Shown here piece by piece: positions 16,270 through 25,614 of a stretch of DNA of 53,993 nucleotides. Source of the DNA: Clostridia bacterium. GTDB lineage: Bacteria > Bacillota > Clostridia > Oscillospirales > CAG-272. A model generated the notes under the pieces. The model searched no databases. It was not told the origin of the DNA and saw only the letters and a list, made by a program, of their open reading frames with translations. The position numbers were made by a program, and so were the translations under genes. Position 1 is the first letter of the stretch, and the number at the start of each line of letters is the position of its first letter. The stretch lies in assembly GCA_900767415.1 (NCBI GenBank), contig CAAFYZ010000040.1, positions 1-53,993 on the forward strand, in the 5' to 3' direction.

Positions 16270-17421
16270 TCAGTCACTCTCCACGCAGGCGTAGATCACG
16301 TTGCGCAGGCGGGCGAAAATCACCGAGTCCGCATTCGGAAAATTCATGTGCTCCGCATGGAAGACGGCGAGTTTTCTTTCGGGGTCGGCGGAAATATACG
16401 AGCGTCTCGCTCCGTCCCAGCCGAACTCGCCGACCGAGGCAAGATTCCCTCTCGTCTTCGGGTCGACCGCCGTACGCACGCCATACCCGTAGCCGTAGCC
16501 GAACTTGGATTTCGGGTATTCCGCGAGTTTTGCGGCGTCGAAGCGATTGGCACGCAGAACATCGACCCCGGCGGGCGAGAGAATTCTGTGTCCGCTCTTC
16601 CCTTTTCCCATATTGGCGAGGGCGTCGGCAAAGAGAATCTGATCCCGCACCGAAGAGATGAGTCCCGCCCCCGCGCTCTGATATGCGGTGCCGAAACGAT
16701 AGGGGTTCTCGGAGACGGGAATCTTCTCGGGTGCACCCGTCTCTTCGTTATAGCGATACTGCGACGCCATGCGGGGAACGATCCGCTCGTCCATCGTGAA
16801 ACCGGTCTCGGTCATGCCGAGGGGATCGAAGATGTTGCGCTTCATGTAGTCGCCGAGCGAAAGTCCCGAGACAAGCTCGATCACACCGCCCATCACGTCG
16901 AGTCCGAGAGAATAGCGGTAATGCTCGCCCGGCTCGGATTCGAGCGGTTCTTTTGCCAGCGCGCGGACAATATCCAGCGTCGGGCAGGCACCGTAGGTGG
17001 ACTGACGGACGGCGGCGATCGAAGGCGAGGTGAGGTCGTAATTCATACCCGAGGTCATCGTCAGAAGATGCTCGATCAGAATGGGCTTTTCCGCGGGGAC
17101 GATGACAGTGCTCCCGTCGGGAGCGGTCTTCTTCACCGTCATATCCTTATATTCCGGGAAATAGGCATACAGCGGGTCGGAGGGGAGAAGTTCTCCTCTC
17201 TCAATCAGCTGTGTGGCGGCGACGGCGGTCGCGACTTTGGTACAGGAATAAAGGTTGTAGAGTGCGTCGCGCCGTGTGGGAGTGCGAAGCCACGGATCGT
17301 CGTATCCCGCACTGTAACGGAAAATTTCTTCGTGATTCCGATAGATTACGGTATCCGACATCGGCACCCCGAGCATCGGAAGATAAAAATCGCAAAAGTC
17401 TTTTAACGGTTGAAAATTCAT
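16270..17421 (-). CDS. beta-lactamase family serine hydrolase
   Basis: A 383-residue protein of the class C beta-lactamase/esterase (PF00144) fold. The nucleophile motif SxxK is at residues 59-62 ('SCTK') and the Tyr motif is in 'HYRYSLGLDVMG'. No signal peptide is visible, so it is cytoplasmic, which argues against a true beta-lactamase and for an esterase or peptidase (EstB- or DD-peptidase-like) of unknown substrate. It is 54 bp downstream of mutS2 on the same strand with no clear terminator between, and 60 bp ahead of the small membrane protein gene. Confidence 0.85.
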   Translation of the reverse strand: MNFQPLKDFCDFYLPMLGVPMSDTVIYRNHEEIFRYSAGYDDPWLRTPTRRDALYNLYSCTKVATAVAATQLIERGELLPSDPLYAYFPEYKDMTVKKTAPDGSTVIVPAEKPILIEHLLTMTSGMNYDLTSPSIAAVRQSTYGACPTLDIVRALAKEPLESEPGEHYRYSLGLDVMGGVIELVSGLSLGDYMKRNIFDPLGMTETGFTMDERIVPRMASQYRYNEETGAPEKIPVSENPYRFGTAYQSAGAGLISSVRDQILFADALANMGKGKSGHRILSPAGVDVLRANRFDAAKLAEYPKSKFGYGYGYGVRTAVDPKTRGNLASVGEFGWDGARRSYISADPERKLAVFHAEHMNFPNADSVIFARLRNVIYACVESD

Positions 17422-17475
17422 AAGAGTTCCTTTTTATATCGTATAGGTCGTTTTTTTATGTCGTGCGGTAAATTA

Positions 17476-19881
17476 TCAATCGGGTTTCAGCGTGAGGACG
17501 GTCACGCCCGCATCCCCTTCTCCGTATTCGCCGTGGCGATAGGATTTGATCCGTTTATCGTTTTTGAAATACTTCCAGAGGGCGGCACGCAGGGCACCCG
17601 TGCCCTTGCCGTGAATGATGCGCACGCTCGGCATCCCGGCGAGTACGGCGTCGTCGATGTATTTATCAATGACGAACCATGCGTCCTCACCGATCATGCC
17701 GCGCACGTCGATCTCGGGAGAAAAGGCGGAAGAGACGGTCTTTTTGACCTTTCCTTCCCCTGCTTTTTTCGTCGGCTCTTTGCGTCGGAAGGTCTCGTGC
17801 CCGTCGAGAAGACGGATCTTGTCTTCGGACACTTTCGTCTTCAGAATCCCGGCGGTAACGGCGATCAGTCCGTTCTTATCCTTCGGTGCGGTCACGACGC
17901 CCTCCGTCCCCACGGTGACAAGATAGACGCGGTCACCCGGGACGACGGGACGCGGCAGATGATATTCGTCCTCAAGGGAGACTTCTTTGACATTCAGACC
18001 TTCGTACAGTTCCTCGCTCTCGCGAAGGCGGCGGCGTACCTCGTCCCTTGCCGATACCATCATGGCATTGCGCTTTTCCCTGTCTTCCTGCTTACGCAGG
18101 TCTTCGAGTTGACGGAAGATAAATTCGCTCGACGCGCGGGCACTGTCGAGAATCTGCTTTGCCTTTGCCGCCTGTCGGCGGATCTCCTCTTCGTTTTTTG
18201 CGATGCGGCGACGCAGATCCGCCTCCGCCTCTTCCTTAAAGCGTTCGTAATCGGCGCGGAGTTTTTCCGCCTTTTCTTTTTCCCGCTCCATGGCGATACG
18301 GTCGGTATCCAGTCGTTCGATCACGTCTTCGAAGCGTTTATCGTCCCGCTCGATGAGTTTATTCGCACGGGCGATAATATCCGCGGGCAGTCCGAGTTTT
18401 TCCGAGATAGCGAAAGCGTTCGACTTTCCGGGTGTGCCGACGACGAGACGATAGGTCGGTTTCAGCGTTTCGATATTGAATTCGCAGGATGCGTTCTGCA
18501 CTCTCGGCGTTTCAAGCGCGAAAACCTTCAGTTCGGCATAGTGCGTCGTCGCGGCGGACAGTGCGCCGAGTGCCTGCGTCCGTTCGAGCACGGCGATGGC
18601 AAGTGCCGCACCTTCGATCGGGTCGGTGCCGGCACCGAGTTCGTCGAAAAGCACCATGGAGCGCGGGGTCGCACTCTTCAGAATGTCAACAATTGTTACC
18701 ATGTGGGAGGAAAACGTCGAAAGAGACTCCTCAATACTCTGCTCGTCGCCGATGTCGACGAGGATCGTGTCGAAGACGCCGACGGTGGATTCTTCCGACG
18801 CCGGAATCTCAAGTCCCGCCTGTGTCATGACGGTGAGAAGTCCCATGGTCTTCATCGTGACGGTCTTACCGCCCGTGTTCGGACCGGTAATAATCAATGT
18901 ATCGTAGTCCTCTCCGATCGCGACGTCGATCGGCACGACCTTTTCCCTGTCGAGGAGCGGGTGGCGCGCCCGACGCAGATCCAGAACGCGACGGTCGACG
19001 ATCTTCGGCATCTCCGCCTTCATCGAGATGGCAAGAGACGCACAGGCAAAGGTGAAGGCGAGTTCCGTAATATTATGATAATTCAGCGTGAGTGCGGCGG
19101 ACGATTCTCCGCAGGCGGCGGAGAGTGCGGAGAGAATCCGCTCGATCTCGTGCGCCTCTTCGGCGTTCAGCCGTTTCAGCTCGTTGTTTGCCTCCACGAC
19201 GCTCATCGGCTCGACGAACAGCGTCGCACCCGACGAAGAGGTGTCGTGGACAAGCCCTTTGAGTTCGTTTCGGTACTCTGCCTTGACGGGGACGACATAG
19301 CGTCCGTTCCTCATCGTGACGATGTTTTCCTGCAAATATTTCAGTCGGTTCCCCCCGACGTAACTTTGCAAGGTATCTTTGATTTTATTGTTGGTATTGC
19401 GGATTTTCCGACGGATCTCCGCAAGAGCGGGGCTCGCCTCGTCCGCTATCATATCCTCCGAAAGGATCGAGCGGCGGATCGCCTCTTCCAGTTCTCTGTT
19501 CGGGAGAAGGCGGCGAAAGATCTCGTCGAGGGAGGTGTCGAACGGCTTGTCCGTCTGCATATAATCGAGCAGCATCCGCGTACTGTAAAGCAGCGAGGCA
19601 ACGTCGAGAAGTTCCCGCGGCGAAAGCACGGCGCCTTTATATGCCCGCTCTGCGGAGGCGGGTACCGACTCTTCCGCATGAAAGGGCGGGTATCCCTTGT
19701 GCGAGATCAGCCGTTTCGCATCGGCGGTGTGCGTCTGACGGAGCAGGACGGTGTCGTAGTCATCGCTCGGTAAAAGGGTTCTCGCCTTGGCTTTTGCGCC
19801 TTCCGTGGCGGCGCAGTCGGCGAGCATTTCGGTGATTTTCCCGTATTCGAGCGTGTTCAGCATTTTCTGCCGGAATTGCAT
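17476..19881 (-). CDS. mutS2: endonuclease MutS2 (Smr domain)
   Basis: An 801-residue MutS2, close to the 785 residues of B. subtilis. In order: N-terminal lever/core helices, the ATPase with Walker A 'GPNTGGKT' at 333-340 and 'LFDELGAGTDP' as Walker B, a long coiled-coil (about 520-640, rich in Glu/Lys/Arg), a KOW-like region, and a C-terminal Smr nuclease domain with 'DVRGMIGEDA' and 'HGKGTGALR'. In Firmicutes MutS2 acts on collided or stalled ribosomes and in suppressing recombination. Start at 19881 with GAAAGGAAAG upstream. It follows recO by 27 bp. Confidence 0.95.
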   Translation of the reverse strand: MQFRQKMLNTLEYGKITEMLADCAATEGAKAKARTLLPSDDYDTVLLRQTHTADAKRLISHKGYPPFHAEESVPASAERAYKGAVLSPRELLDVASLLYSTRMLLDYMQTDKPFDTSLDEIFRRLLPNRELEEAIRRSILSEDMIADEASPALAEIRRKIRNTNNKIKDTLQSYVGGNRLKYLQENIVTMRNGRYVVPVKAEYRNELKGLVHDTSSSGATLFVEPMSVVEANNELKRLNAEEAHEIERILSALSAACGESSAALTLNYHNITELAFTFACASLAISMKAEMPKIVDRRVLDLRRARHPLLDREKVVPIDVAIGEDYDTLIITGPNTGGKTVTMKTMGLLTVMTQAGLEIPASEESTVGVFDTILVDIGDEQSIEESLSTFSSHMVTIVDILKSATPRSMVLFDELGAGTDPIEGAALAIAVLERTQALGALSAATTHYAELKVFALETPRVQNASCEFNIETLKPTYRLVVGTPGKSNAFAISEKLGLPADIIARANKLIERDDKRFEDVIERLDTDRIAMEREKEKAEKLRADYERFKEEAEADLRRRIAKNEEEIRRQAAKAKQILDSARASSEFIFRQLEDLRKQEDREKRNAMMVSARDEVRRRLRESEELYEGLNVKEVSLEDEYHLPRPVVPGDRVYLVTVGTEGVVTAPKDKNGLIAVTAGILKTKVSEDKIRLLDGHETFRRKEPTKKAGEGKVKKTVSSAFSPEIDVRGMIGEDAWFVIDKYIDDAVLAGMPSVRIIHGKGTGALRAALWKYFKNDKRIKSYRHGEYGEGDAGVTVLTLKPD

Positions 19882-19908
19882 GGGGTTCTTTCCTTTCGGG
19901 TCAAAAAT

Positions 19909-20688
19909 TCAGCGTTTGACCTCATAGTAAAAATCAAGGGTTTTGAACGGGCGTTCGAGATGGTTCAGAAGATACGCTTCCGCCGCACGACAGAAAAGAT
20001 TCATATCTTCGGGCGGCAGACGGAAGGAAAACAGTTTTTCGAGCGGGCAATAAATCGCGTAGGCGAGCGCCTGCTTCGCCCCTTCGGACAGAATAGAGAC
20101 GATGTGCCTTTCGTGTCCGTCGTCTTCCGCGGACGAAAAGCCGAGCGTCTCTTCGGCATGGCAGGCGGCACAGGTGATGCACCCTCCCATGATGTCGAAG
20201 AAAAAATCTCCTCCCCGCGCGCCGCAACGGTGGCAGGCGACAATGTCGGGGGAAAAGCCGAGGATCGCCGCCGTGCGGATCTCAAAGACCGCCTTTATTT
20301 TATCGAGGTCGGCGGTGCCGCCCGCGATCGCATAGAGAGAGTTGAGCGCGAGGCGAAGGAGTTCGCCTTCCGGCTGGGCGGTGGCGACGTCGGTCAGAAT
20401 CTCGCAAAAATAAGCGGCAAGGGCAAGCCCTTCGAGACTTGCGCGGATATCGAAGAAACTCTCGATGAGGGACGCTTCTTTAACCCAATAATAGTCCCCT
20501 TTGCGATAGAGGACGTATTCGCCGTAGCAGAACTGCGTCGTCGACGCCATCTGTCGGCTTTTCATGGAGCGGGCACCTTTGGCAACGGCGGTGATGACGC
20601 CCTCCTCTTCGGTGAAGAGCGTAATCAGGCGGTCTGCCTCTTTGATGTCCGCGGTGCGGATCACAAGCCCTCTGACTTTTGTCGTCAT
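19909..20688 (-). CDS. recO: DNA repair protein RecO
   Basis: A 259-residue RecO: an N-terminal OB fold ('VRGLVIRTADIKEADRLITLFT'), a helical body and a zinc finger with CxxC...CxxC ('CHRCG' and 'CITCAAC') around residues 150-180. RecO loads RecA onto SSB-coated DNA in the RecFOR pathway. Its ATG overlaps the era stop codon (20685-20688), giving tight translational coupling; era-recO adjacency is widespread in Firmicutes. Confidence 0.95.
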   Translation of the reverse strand: MTTKVRGLVIRTADIKEADRLITLFTEEEGVITAVAKGARSMKSRQMASTTQFCYGEYVLYRKGDYYWVKEASLIESFFDIRASLEGLALAAYFCEILTDVATAQPEGELLRLALNSLYAIAGGTADLDKIKAVFEIRTAAILGFSPDIVACHRCGARGGDFFFDIMGGCITCAACHAEETLGFSSAEDDGHERHIVSILSEGAKQALAYAIYCPLEKLFSFRLPPEDMNLFCRAAEAYLLNHLERPFKTLDFYYEVKR

Positions 20689-21578
20689 ACCGAGCCGTCG
20701 TCCTTATAGCCGAAGCCCGAGAGATTGAAGTCACTGTCGCGCCAATGCTCTTTGACGCGGACATAGAGATCGAGGAAGACGCGGGTGCCGAGCAGTTTTT
20801 CGAGGTCTTCTCTCGCGTAGGTGCCGACCTTTTTGATCGTAGCACCGTTTTTTCCGATGATGATGCCCTTGTGCGACTGCTTTTCGCAATAGATCTCCGC
20901 GCGGATCGAAACCAGCCCTTCGCTCTCCTTCCATTCTTCGATGGCGACGGCGGTGCCGTGCGGAATCTCCTCTTCGAGAAGGCGGAGGAGTTTTTCTCTG
21001 ACGATTTCCGCGGCGATCTGTCTTTCCGGCTGATCGGTTACGATGTCGGAGGGAAAAAACCATTCGCTCTCATAAAGGAATTTTTCACATTCGGAGAGGA
21101 GCGTATCCACGCCGTGCCCGTTCTTTGCCGACAGGGGGACGACGGCGGCAAAATCGAAGGCGTCGGCATACGCCCGGATGGTCTTCGCGATGTTTTCTTT
21201 GCGGACGGTGTCCGTCTTGTTGATCACGAGGATTGCGGGAATCCCGGCGGAGCGGATTTTCGCAAGAAGTCCCTCCTCGATGTCGCCGACCGCCTCCCTC
21301 GCCTCCACGACCAGCACGGCGAGATCGACGCCGCCGAGGGTGTCCGTCGCCGCCTTTACCATATAGTCGCCGAGCTTCGTGCGCGGCTTATGTAATCCCG
21401 GGGTATCGAGGAAGACGTACTGATCTTCGCCGACGGTATGGATGCCCGTAATGCGATTGCGCGTGGTCTGCGGTTTTTTCGAGACGATCGCGACCTTTTC
21501 GCCGAGAATCGCGTTTAAGAGTGTGGATTTTCCTACGTTCGGGCGTCCGACGATGGCGATAAATGCTGTTCTTTTCAT
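20685..21578 (-). CDS. era: GTPase Era
   Basis: A 297-residue Era GTPase that binds the 3' end of 16S rRNA and assists 30S maturation. G-motifs are clear: G1 'GRPNVGKST', G2 region 'PQTTRNRI', G3 'DTPG', G4 'NKTD'. The C-terminal KH domain contains 'IIGKNGATIKKVG'. Full length. It sits 18 bp after ybeY, another 16S maturation factor, a conserved and functionally sensible pairing. Confidence 0.97.
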   Translation of the reverse strand: MKRTAFIAIVGRPNVGKSTLLNAILGEKVAIVSKKPQTTRNRITGIHTVGEDQYVFLDTPGLHKPRTKLGDYMVKAATDTLGGVDLAVLVVEAREAVGDIEEGLLAKIRSAGIPAILVINKTDTVRKENIAKTIRAYADAFDFAAVVPLSAKNGHGVDTLLSECEKFLYESEWFFPSDIVTDQPERQIAAEIVREKLLRLLEEEIPHGTAVAIEEWKESEGLVSIRAEIYCEKQSHKGIIIGKNGATIKKVGTYAREDLEKLLGTRVFLDLYVRVKEHWRDSDFNLSGFGYKDDGSV

Positions 21579-21596
21579 AAAATCTTCGATTCTTCC

Positions 21597-22073
21597 TTAT
21601 TCTTCCGTGATTTTTTTCATGATTTCGCGCTGTTTTGCGCATTGTTTCTCTTCCTCTTCCGAAGAGCGCTCGTGGTCGTAGCCGAGCAGGTGCAACACCG
21701 AGTGCACGGTCAGAAACGCGACTTCGCGGACTACGGAATGTCCGAGTTCCGCCGCCTGCTCTGCGGCACGCTCGAGCGAGATGACGACGTCGCCGAGCAC
21801 GGCACCGCCGATGCACTCGGTCATATCGAAGTTCCCGTCCTCATAGAGGGGGAACGAAAGCACGTCGGTCGGTCGGTCGACCCCGCGGAATTTCCGATTG
21901 AGCGCATGAATATAGGCGTTGTCGCAAAAGGTCACGGAGAGTTCCGCGTCATACGGAAAGTGCTCTTCGCGGAGCGTCTCTTCCGCCGCGCGGCGGACTG
22001 CCCGTTTCATCTCGTAGGTGATCTCGGGAAATTCTGCCGTGGCACGAAAACGAATGATCAGACGGCTTTTCAT
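21597..22073 (-). CDS. ybeY: endoribonuclease YbeY (rRNA maturation factor)
   Basis: A 158-residue metalloprotein with the zinc-binding signature H-x3-H-x5-H in 'HSVLHLLGYDHE' (about residues 117-128). YbeY processes the 16S rRNA 3' end and takes part in ribosome quality control. 'LNRKFRGVDRPTDVLSFPL' is also diagnostic. The ATG overlaps the phoH stop (22070-22073). A short C-terminal extension follows the motif. Confidence 0.95.
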   Translation of the reverse strand: MKSRLIIRFRATAEFPEITYEMKRAVRRAAEETLREEHFPYDAELSVTFCDNAYIHALNRKFRGVDRPTDVLSFPLYEDGNFDMTECIGGAVLGDVVISLERAAEQAAELGHSVVREVAFLTVHSVLHLLGYDHERSSEEEEKQCAKQREIMKKITEE

Positions 22074-23098
22074 GATTTGCTTGTCCTTTCGGCGCGGTAC
22101 TTTTTCCCCGCGGCTTCTTTTTCTTTTTGCTTTTTTTCGTAAGTATCGTACGCACCGATGATCCGACGCACGAGAGGATGGCGCACGACATCACGGTCGG
22201 AAAAACGGAAGACTCCGACGCCCTCGATCCCGTCGAGTACGGAGACGGCGACCGAAAGCCCGCTCTTCTTCCCGAAGGGGAGATCGGTCTGCGAGAGGTC
22301 GCCCGTGACCACTGCCTTCGCGTTATATCCGAGACGGGTCAAGAACATCTTCATCTGCTCCGGCGTGGTATTCTGTGCCTCGTCGAGAATGATGAAGGAA
22401 GAGTCGAGCGTTCTTCCGCGCATATAGGCGAGCGGGGCGATTTCGATCGTGCCGCGCTCCATGTGTCTTTGATAGTTTTCTCCGCCGAGAAGTTCGAAAA
22501 GCGCGTCGTACAGAGGGCGGAGATAGGGGTCGATCTTGCTTTGCAGATCTCCCGGCAAAAAGCCGAGACGCTCTCCCGCCTCGACCGCGGGGCGCGTCAG
22601 AAGAATCCGATCCACCGCCTTGGTACGGAGGGCTTCCACCGCCATGGCGACGGCGAGAAACGTCTTCCCCGTCCCGGCAGGTCCTACGCCGAGAACGACC
22701 GTGTTTTTGCGGATGGCGTCGACATACCCTTTTTGCCCGACGGTCTTCGCCTTGATCGGCTTCCCGCGGTAGGTCAGGCAGATCGTGTCGCCGGAAAAAT
22801 CACCGGCACTGCCGTCTTCTCCGTCCCGCACGAGACCGATGACGTATTCGACGCTCTGCTCGTCGATGCTCTCGCCTTCTCCCACCATACGCTTCAGATA
22901 TTCCAGCGTGCGGACGGCGGCATCGACGTCGGCGGCGTCGCCCGTGACGGTAACGGCGTCTCCCGTCTCCCCGCCGACATGACGGTTGGACACACGGACA
23001 TGAAACGCGTTTTCCACCATACGCACATTGCGGTCGAACGCGCCGAACAATGCGGCAGTCGCCGCACCCGAGGGGGTCAGGATCATTTTTTCCGACAT
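22070..23098 (-). CDS. PhoH-like ATPase
   Basis: A 342-residue PhoH/YbeZ protein. An N-terminal region of about 115 residues (KH-like/YjgR-type) precedes the P-loop domain with Walker A 'GPAGTGKTFLA' (about residue 150), 'RPAVEAGERLGFLPGD', Walker B 'IILDEAQNTTPEQMKMFLTR' and 'VTGDLSQTDLP'. It is an ATP-dependent RNA-associated NTPase that cooperates with YbeY; the phoH-ybeY-era order here matches the conserved Firmicutes block. It overlaps ybeY by 4 bases and is 1 base from yqfD. Confidence 0.93.
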   Translation of the reverse strand: MSEKMILTPSGAATAALFGAFDRNVRMVENAFHVRVSNRHVGGETGDAVTVTGDAADVDAAVRTLEYLKRMVGEGESIDEQSVEYVIGLVRDGEDGSAGDFSGDTICLTYRGKPIKAKTVGQKGYVDAIRKNTVVLGVGPAGTGKTFLAVAMAVEALRTKAVDRILLTRPAVEAGERLGFLPGDLQSKIDPYLRPLYDALFELLGGENYQRHMERGTIEIAPLAYMRGRTLDSSFIILDEAQNTTPEQMKMFLTRLGYNAKAVVTGDLSQTDLPFGKKSGLSVAVSVLDGIEGVGVFRFSDRDVVRHPLVRRIIGAYDTYEKKQKEKEAAGKKYRAERTSKS

Positions 23099-23099
23099 G

Positions 23100-24251
23100 C
23101 TATCCTCCTTCGCTTCCGAACTCCGCGCGCCGTCCGATCTCCCGCACTTCGGTGATCTCGGCGTACATGGAATACCCTTCTTCCGTAAAGGCGCCTCCCG
23201 TGCGGATCTTCAGAAGATCCCCGTCGGACAGCTCCCGCCTTACGAGAGAAGACAGGCGCGCGGCGGCGATCTTCGCACATTCGTCCGCGGTATAGGAGCG
23301 GTGCGTCTCGGTGCGTGATACGCCGACGGTACGGCGGATCACAATCGGCAGGCGGACAAGACCGAAGAGGGTCAGATGTTCGGTTTCTTCTATTATATCA
23401 CATCCCGGGGGCGGATTTCCATAGCTTTTCAAAATATTTAAGGAAAAACCGAAAAAATTTACCGAAAGAGCCAAAGACTTCCGCTCCCCGTGCACGACGA
23501 CACTCTCCGTATAGGGGACAGTAACCTCCACGGTACGTTTTACCCTCCCGCGCACGCTCCCCTCCGCCGATACAAGTCCCCCGCCGATGCCGGAAATCAG
23601 AAGATCGCCTTTTCTGACGGTATCCCCGACCCTGACCGTTTCCGTGCCGAGACGGACGGTGATCTCCTCGATCAGGGCGTCTTCGTCGGCGACGATGTTC
23701 GCATAGGTACCCGTCTGCTCTTTTTTCGGCACTTGTGCGCGGGAGGCGACCTTTACATACGCGACGTTGCCACGGCGGTTGATGTTCAGCCATGCGACAC
23801 GCGGCGAGCGGCGGAGAAGTTCGGTTTCCAGAGCGGAAAAATCGAGGTCGGAAAACTTTACGCCGGGGGTCAGCCCGACGGCGGCGAGCTCTTCCGTCAC
23901 GACGGCGGAAGGAATCTCCCCGTCTCCCTCTATCCGCACGTCCCATACGCGCCCGCCCGAAAAAACAAAAAACAAAAACAGCAGAAGCAGTGCAACGAAT
24001 ACGCCGTACCGACGGCGATAGCGAAGGAAAAAGCCGGGGACGCCCTGCACACCGGAGACACAAAGTCCCCGACACCCGGCGAGAATCCCCTTCGCACGAC
24101 GGACACGCCGAAGAGGCAGGACAAAACTTCCGTCCGCATCGAATTTTGCGCAGATTCCGTTTTTTAAGAGGAGATCGGCGACCTCGGATCCGCTGTTTTC
24201 TTCCGTGAAAAAACGGCAATAACCGAGAAAAAGACAATCAATGTTTACCAT
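23100..24251 (-). CDS. yqfD: sporulation protein YqfD
   Basis: A 383-residue membrane-anchored protein of the YqfD/SpoIV-associated family. A short cytoplasmic N-terminal domain is followed by one transmembrane segment (about residues 85-105, very Leu/Phe-rich) and a large extracytoplasmic region containing 'PSAVVTEELAAVGLTPGVKFSDLD' type repeats. In Bacillus yqfD belongs to the sigma-E regulon, acts during engulfment and is paired with yqfC, exactly as here. It overlaps yqfC by 14 bases. Confidence 0.9.
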   Translation of the reverse strand: MVNIDCLFLGYCRFFTEENSGSEVADLLLKNGICAKFDADGSFVLPLRRVRRAKGILAGCRGLCVSGVQGVPGFFLRYRRRYGVFVALLLLFLFFVFSGGRVWDVRIEGDGEIPSAVVTEELAAVGLTPGVKFSDLDFSALETELLRRSPRVAWLNINRRGNVAYVKVASRAQVPKKEQTGTYANIVADEDALIEEITVRLGTETVRVGDTVRKGDLLISGIGGGLVSAEGSVRGRVKRTVEVTVPYTESVVVHGERKSLALSVNFFGFSLNILKSYGNPPPGCDIIEETEHLTLFGLVRLPIVIRRTVGVSRTETHRSYTADECAKIAAARLSSLVRRELSDGDLLKIRTGGAFTEEGYSMYAEITEVREIGRRAEFGSEGG

Positions 24252-24528
24252 ATTGCAGTTTTATCTCCTCCACATGACCGAAAATCCCAACGATATGATT
24301 TTCAAAAACGACAAGGCGAAGAGACGATCCCGAAATTTCGATTCCGCCCTTTTCGGTAACGAGCGAGAGAAGATTCGGGGAAAAATCACTTACGTGTACA
24401 ACGCCGCCGACCGTCATGCGTACCCCGCGCGGCGACGGGTCGATCTCCGCATGAAAAAGAGAGGTCGCCCGTGCAAACGTCGGCGTTTCGTCTCTTCTTT
24501 TTTTCTTTTCTTTTTTCTCGGGTATCAT
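24238..24528 (-). CDS. yqfC: sporulation protein YqfC
   Basis: A 96-residue YabP/YqfC family protein. The C-terminal 'LRLVVFENHIVGIFGHVEEIKLQYGKH' type ending is characteristic, with a basic N terminus. Members are expressed in the mother cell and needed for, or associated with, spore formation. The start at 24528 was chosen because AGGGGGAG sits just upstream; a longer frame would overlap the divergent ylbJ promoter region. It heads the yqfC-yqfD-phoH-ybeY-era-recO-mutS2 string. Confidence 0.88.
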   Translation of the reverse strand: MIPEKKEKKKRRDETPTFARATSLFHAEIDPSPRGVRMTVGGVVHVSDFSPNLLSLVTEKGGIEISGSSLRLVVFENHIVGIFGHVEEIKLQYGKH

Positions 24529-24585
24529 TTTTCTCCCCCTTTTCTCATATCCGTATACCAATATGTATGAAAGAAGGAGAAAAAA
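24529..24585. promoter_or_regulatory. divergent yqfC/ylbJ intergenic region; sigma-E-like elements possible
   Basis: Only 57 bp separate the two divergent sporulation genes. On the minus strand TCATTTT and CATACA lie 13 bp apart, with CATACA about 33 bp upstream of the yqfC start. This resembles a mother-cell sigma-E promoter (consensus KMATATW, N14-15, CATACAMT), with one mismatch in the -35 and a short spacer. Both genes are sigma-E-dependent in Bacillus; assignment here is tentative. Confidence 0.35.
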
Positions 24586-25551
24586 ATGACGGGTGTCGAT
24601 GAGAAAAAGAAAGGAAGAGGCAACGCGGGCAGGTGCCTTCCTGAAAGGCACGGCGGGTTCGCGGAGCGTATTCTGACGCTTCTTTTACTCTCCGTCCTTT
24701 TGGCGACGCTGTTTCTCTCGGAGGAGATCGCCGACGCGGTGCGTCTCGGTCTGACGCTGTGTGCGAGGACGGTCATACCCGCCGTCTTCCCGTTTATGAT
24801 CCTCTCGGGGATTCTGACGGCGTATGCCTCTTTTGATTCCTTCTCTCCTCTCGCGTATCCGTTCGTCCGTCTTTTCCGCATCCGCCGGTGCGGGATCGGT
24901 GCTTTTTTATCGGGACTTTTCTGCGGATTCCCCCTCGGGGTAAAAGGCACCGTCGACCTCTTTCGCGCAGGGCGGCTCGACAAGGAAGAGGCGGAGCGGC
25001 TGATCGGATTTTCCAACAATACGGGGCCCGGATTTCTGATCGGTGCGGTCGGCGTCGGGATGCGCGGCAGTATGCGCGACGGTCTTCTGCTCTATCTTAC
25101 GATGATCCTCTCCGCCATCACGGTCGGGATTCTCTTCGGCATCGGACACACGGCATCGGACGACGATCTCCCGACGAAAAAAGAAGAGTTCGATCTTGTC
25201 GCCTGTATCCGCGACGCGGGATTCAACACGATTGCCGTCTCTTCTTTTCTCACTTTTTTCTCGGTTGTCTCGGGACTTCTCGCCCGCCTTTTTCCGAACA
25301 CGACGCTCCTCTCGTTTCTTCTCCCCTTTCTCGAAGTCGGGAACGCCGCATGTTTTCTCTCCTCCCTCTCCCCTCTCGCGCCGCGTCTTTCGCTCGCGCT
25401 GACCGCGTTCGCCGTCTCTTTTTCCGGATTTTCGGTACATCTGCAGGCGCGGCACTTTCTCTCGGGGAGCGGGCTTTCGATGCGACGGTATTACCCGATG
25501 AAACTGTTGCAGGGATTTTTGGCGGCGGGTCTGACTTTTCTTTTGTTCTGA
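24586..25551 (+). CDS. sporulation integral membrane protein YlbJ-like
   Basis: A 321-residue multi-pass protein of the YlbJ/nucleoside-recognition (Gate) family with about eight hydrophobic segments. The conserved 'FPFMILSGIL' and 'FLSGLFCGFPLGVK' loops and 'GFSNNTGPGFLIGAVG' match YlbJ, which is required for spore cortex formation in Bacillus and made under sigma-E. A charged 28-residue N-terminal extension precedes the first membrane span. The start is set by GAAGGAGA. It is transcribed divergently from yqfC, so two sporulation units share one 57-bp regulatory gap. Confidence 0.85.
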   Translation: MTGVDEKKKGRGNAGRCLPERHGGFAERILTLLLLSVLLATLFLSEEIADAVRLGLTLCARTVIPAVFPFMILSGILTAYASFDSFSPLAYPFVRLFRIRRCGIGAFLSGLFCGFPLGVKGTVDLFRAGRLDKEEAERLIGFSNNTGPGFLIGAVGVGMRGSMRDGLLLYLTMILSAITVGILFGIGHTASDDDLPTKKEEFDLVACIRDAGFNTIAVSSFLTFFSVVSGLLARLFPNTTLLSFLLPFLEVGNAACFLSSLSPLAPRLSLALTAFAVSFSGFSVHLQARHFLSGSGLSMRRYYPMKLLQGFLAAGLTFLLF

Positions 25552-25561
25552 ACCCGAAGAC

Positions 25562-25606
25562 AAAAAAACGGTTGCCGCTCCGTTCCGGATGCGGCAACCG
25601 TTTTCT
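25562..25606. terminator. bidirectional terminator between ylbJ-like gene and metK
   Basis: ACGGTTGCCGC/GCGGCAACCGT stem with a 12-base loop, flanked by seven A and TTTTC, serves both convergent genes. Confidence 0.9.
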
Positions 25607-25614
25607 CTGAAAGA

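Noticed and set aside
15604..17406. 600-residue open frame on the plus strand
   Set aside because: Antisense to the serine hydrolase and the small membrane protein; no recognisable domains.
17410..19773. 787-residue open frame on the plus strand
   Set aside because: It is the exact antisense of mutS2, has no RBS and its product has biased composition; GC-rich codon use of the real gene keeps the opposite frame open.
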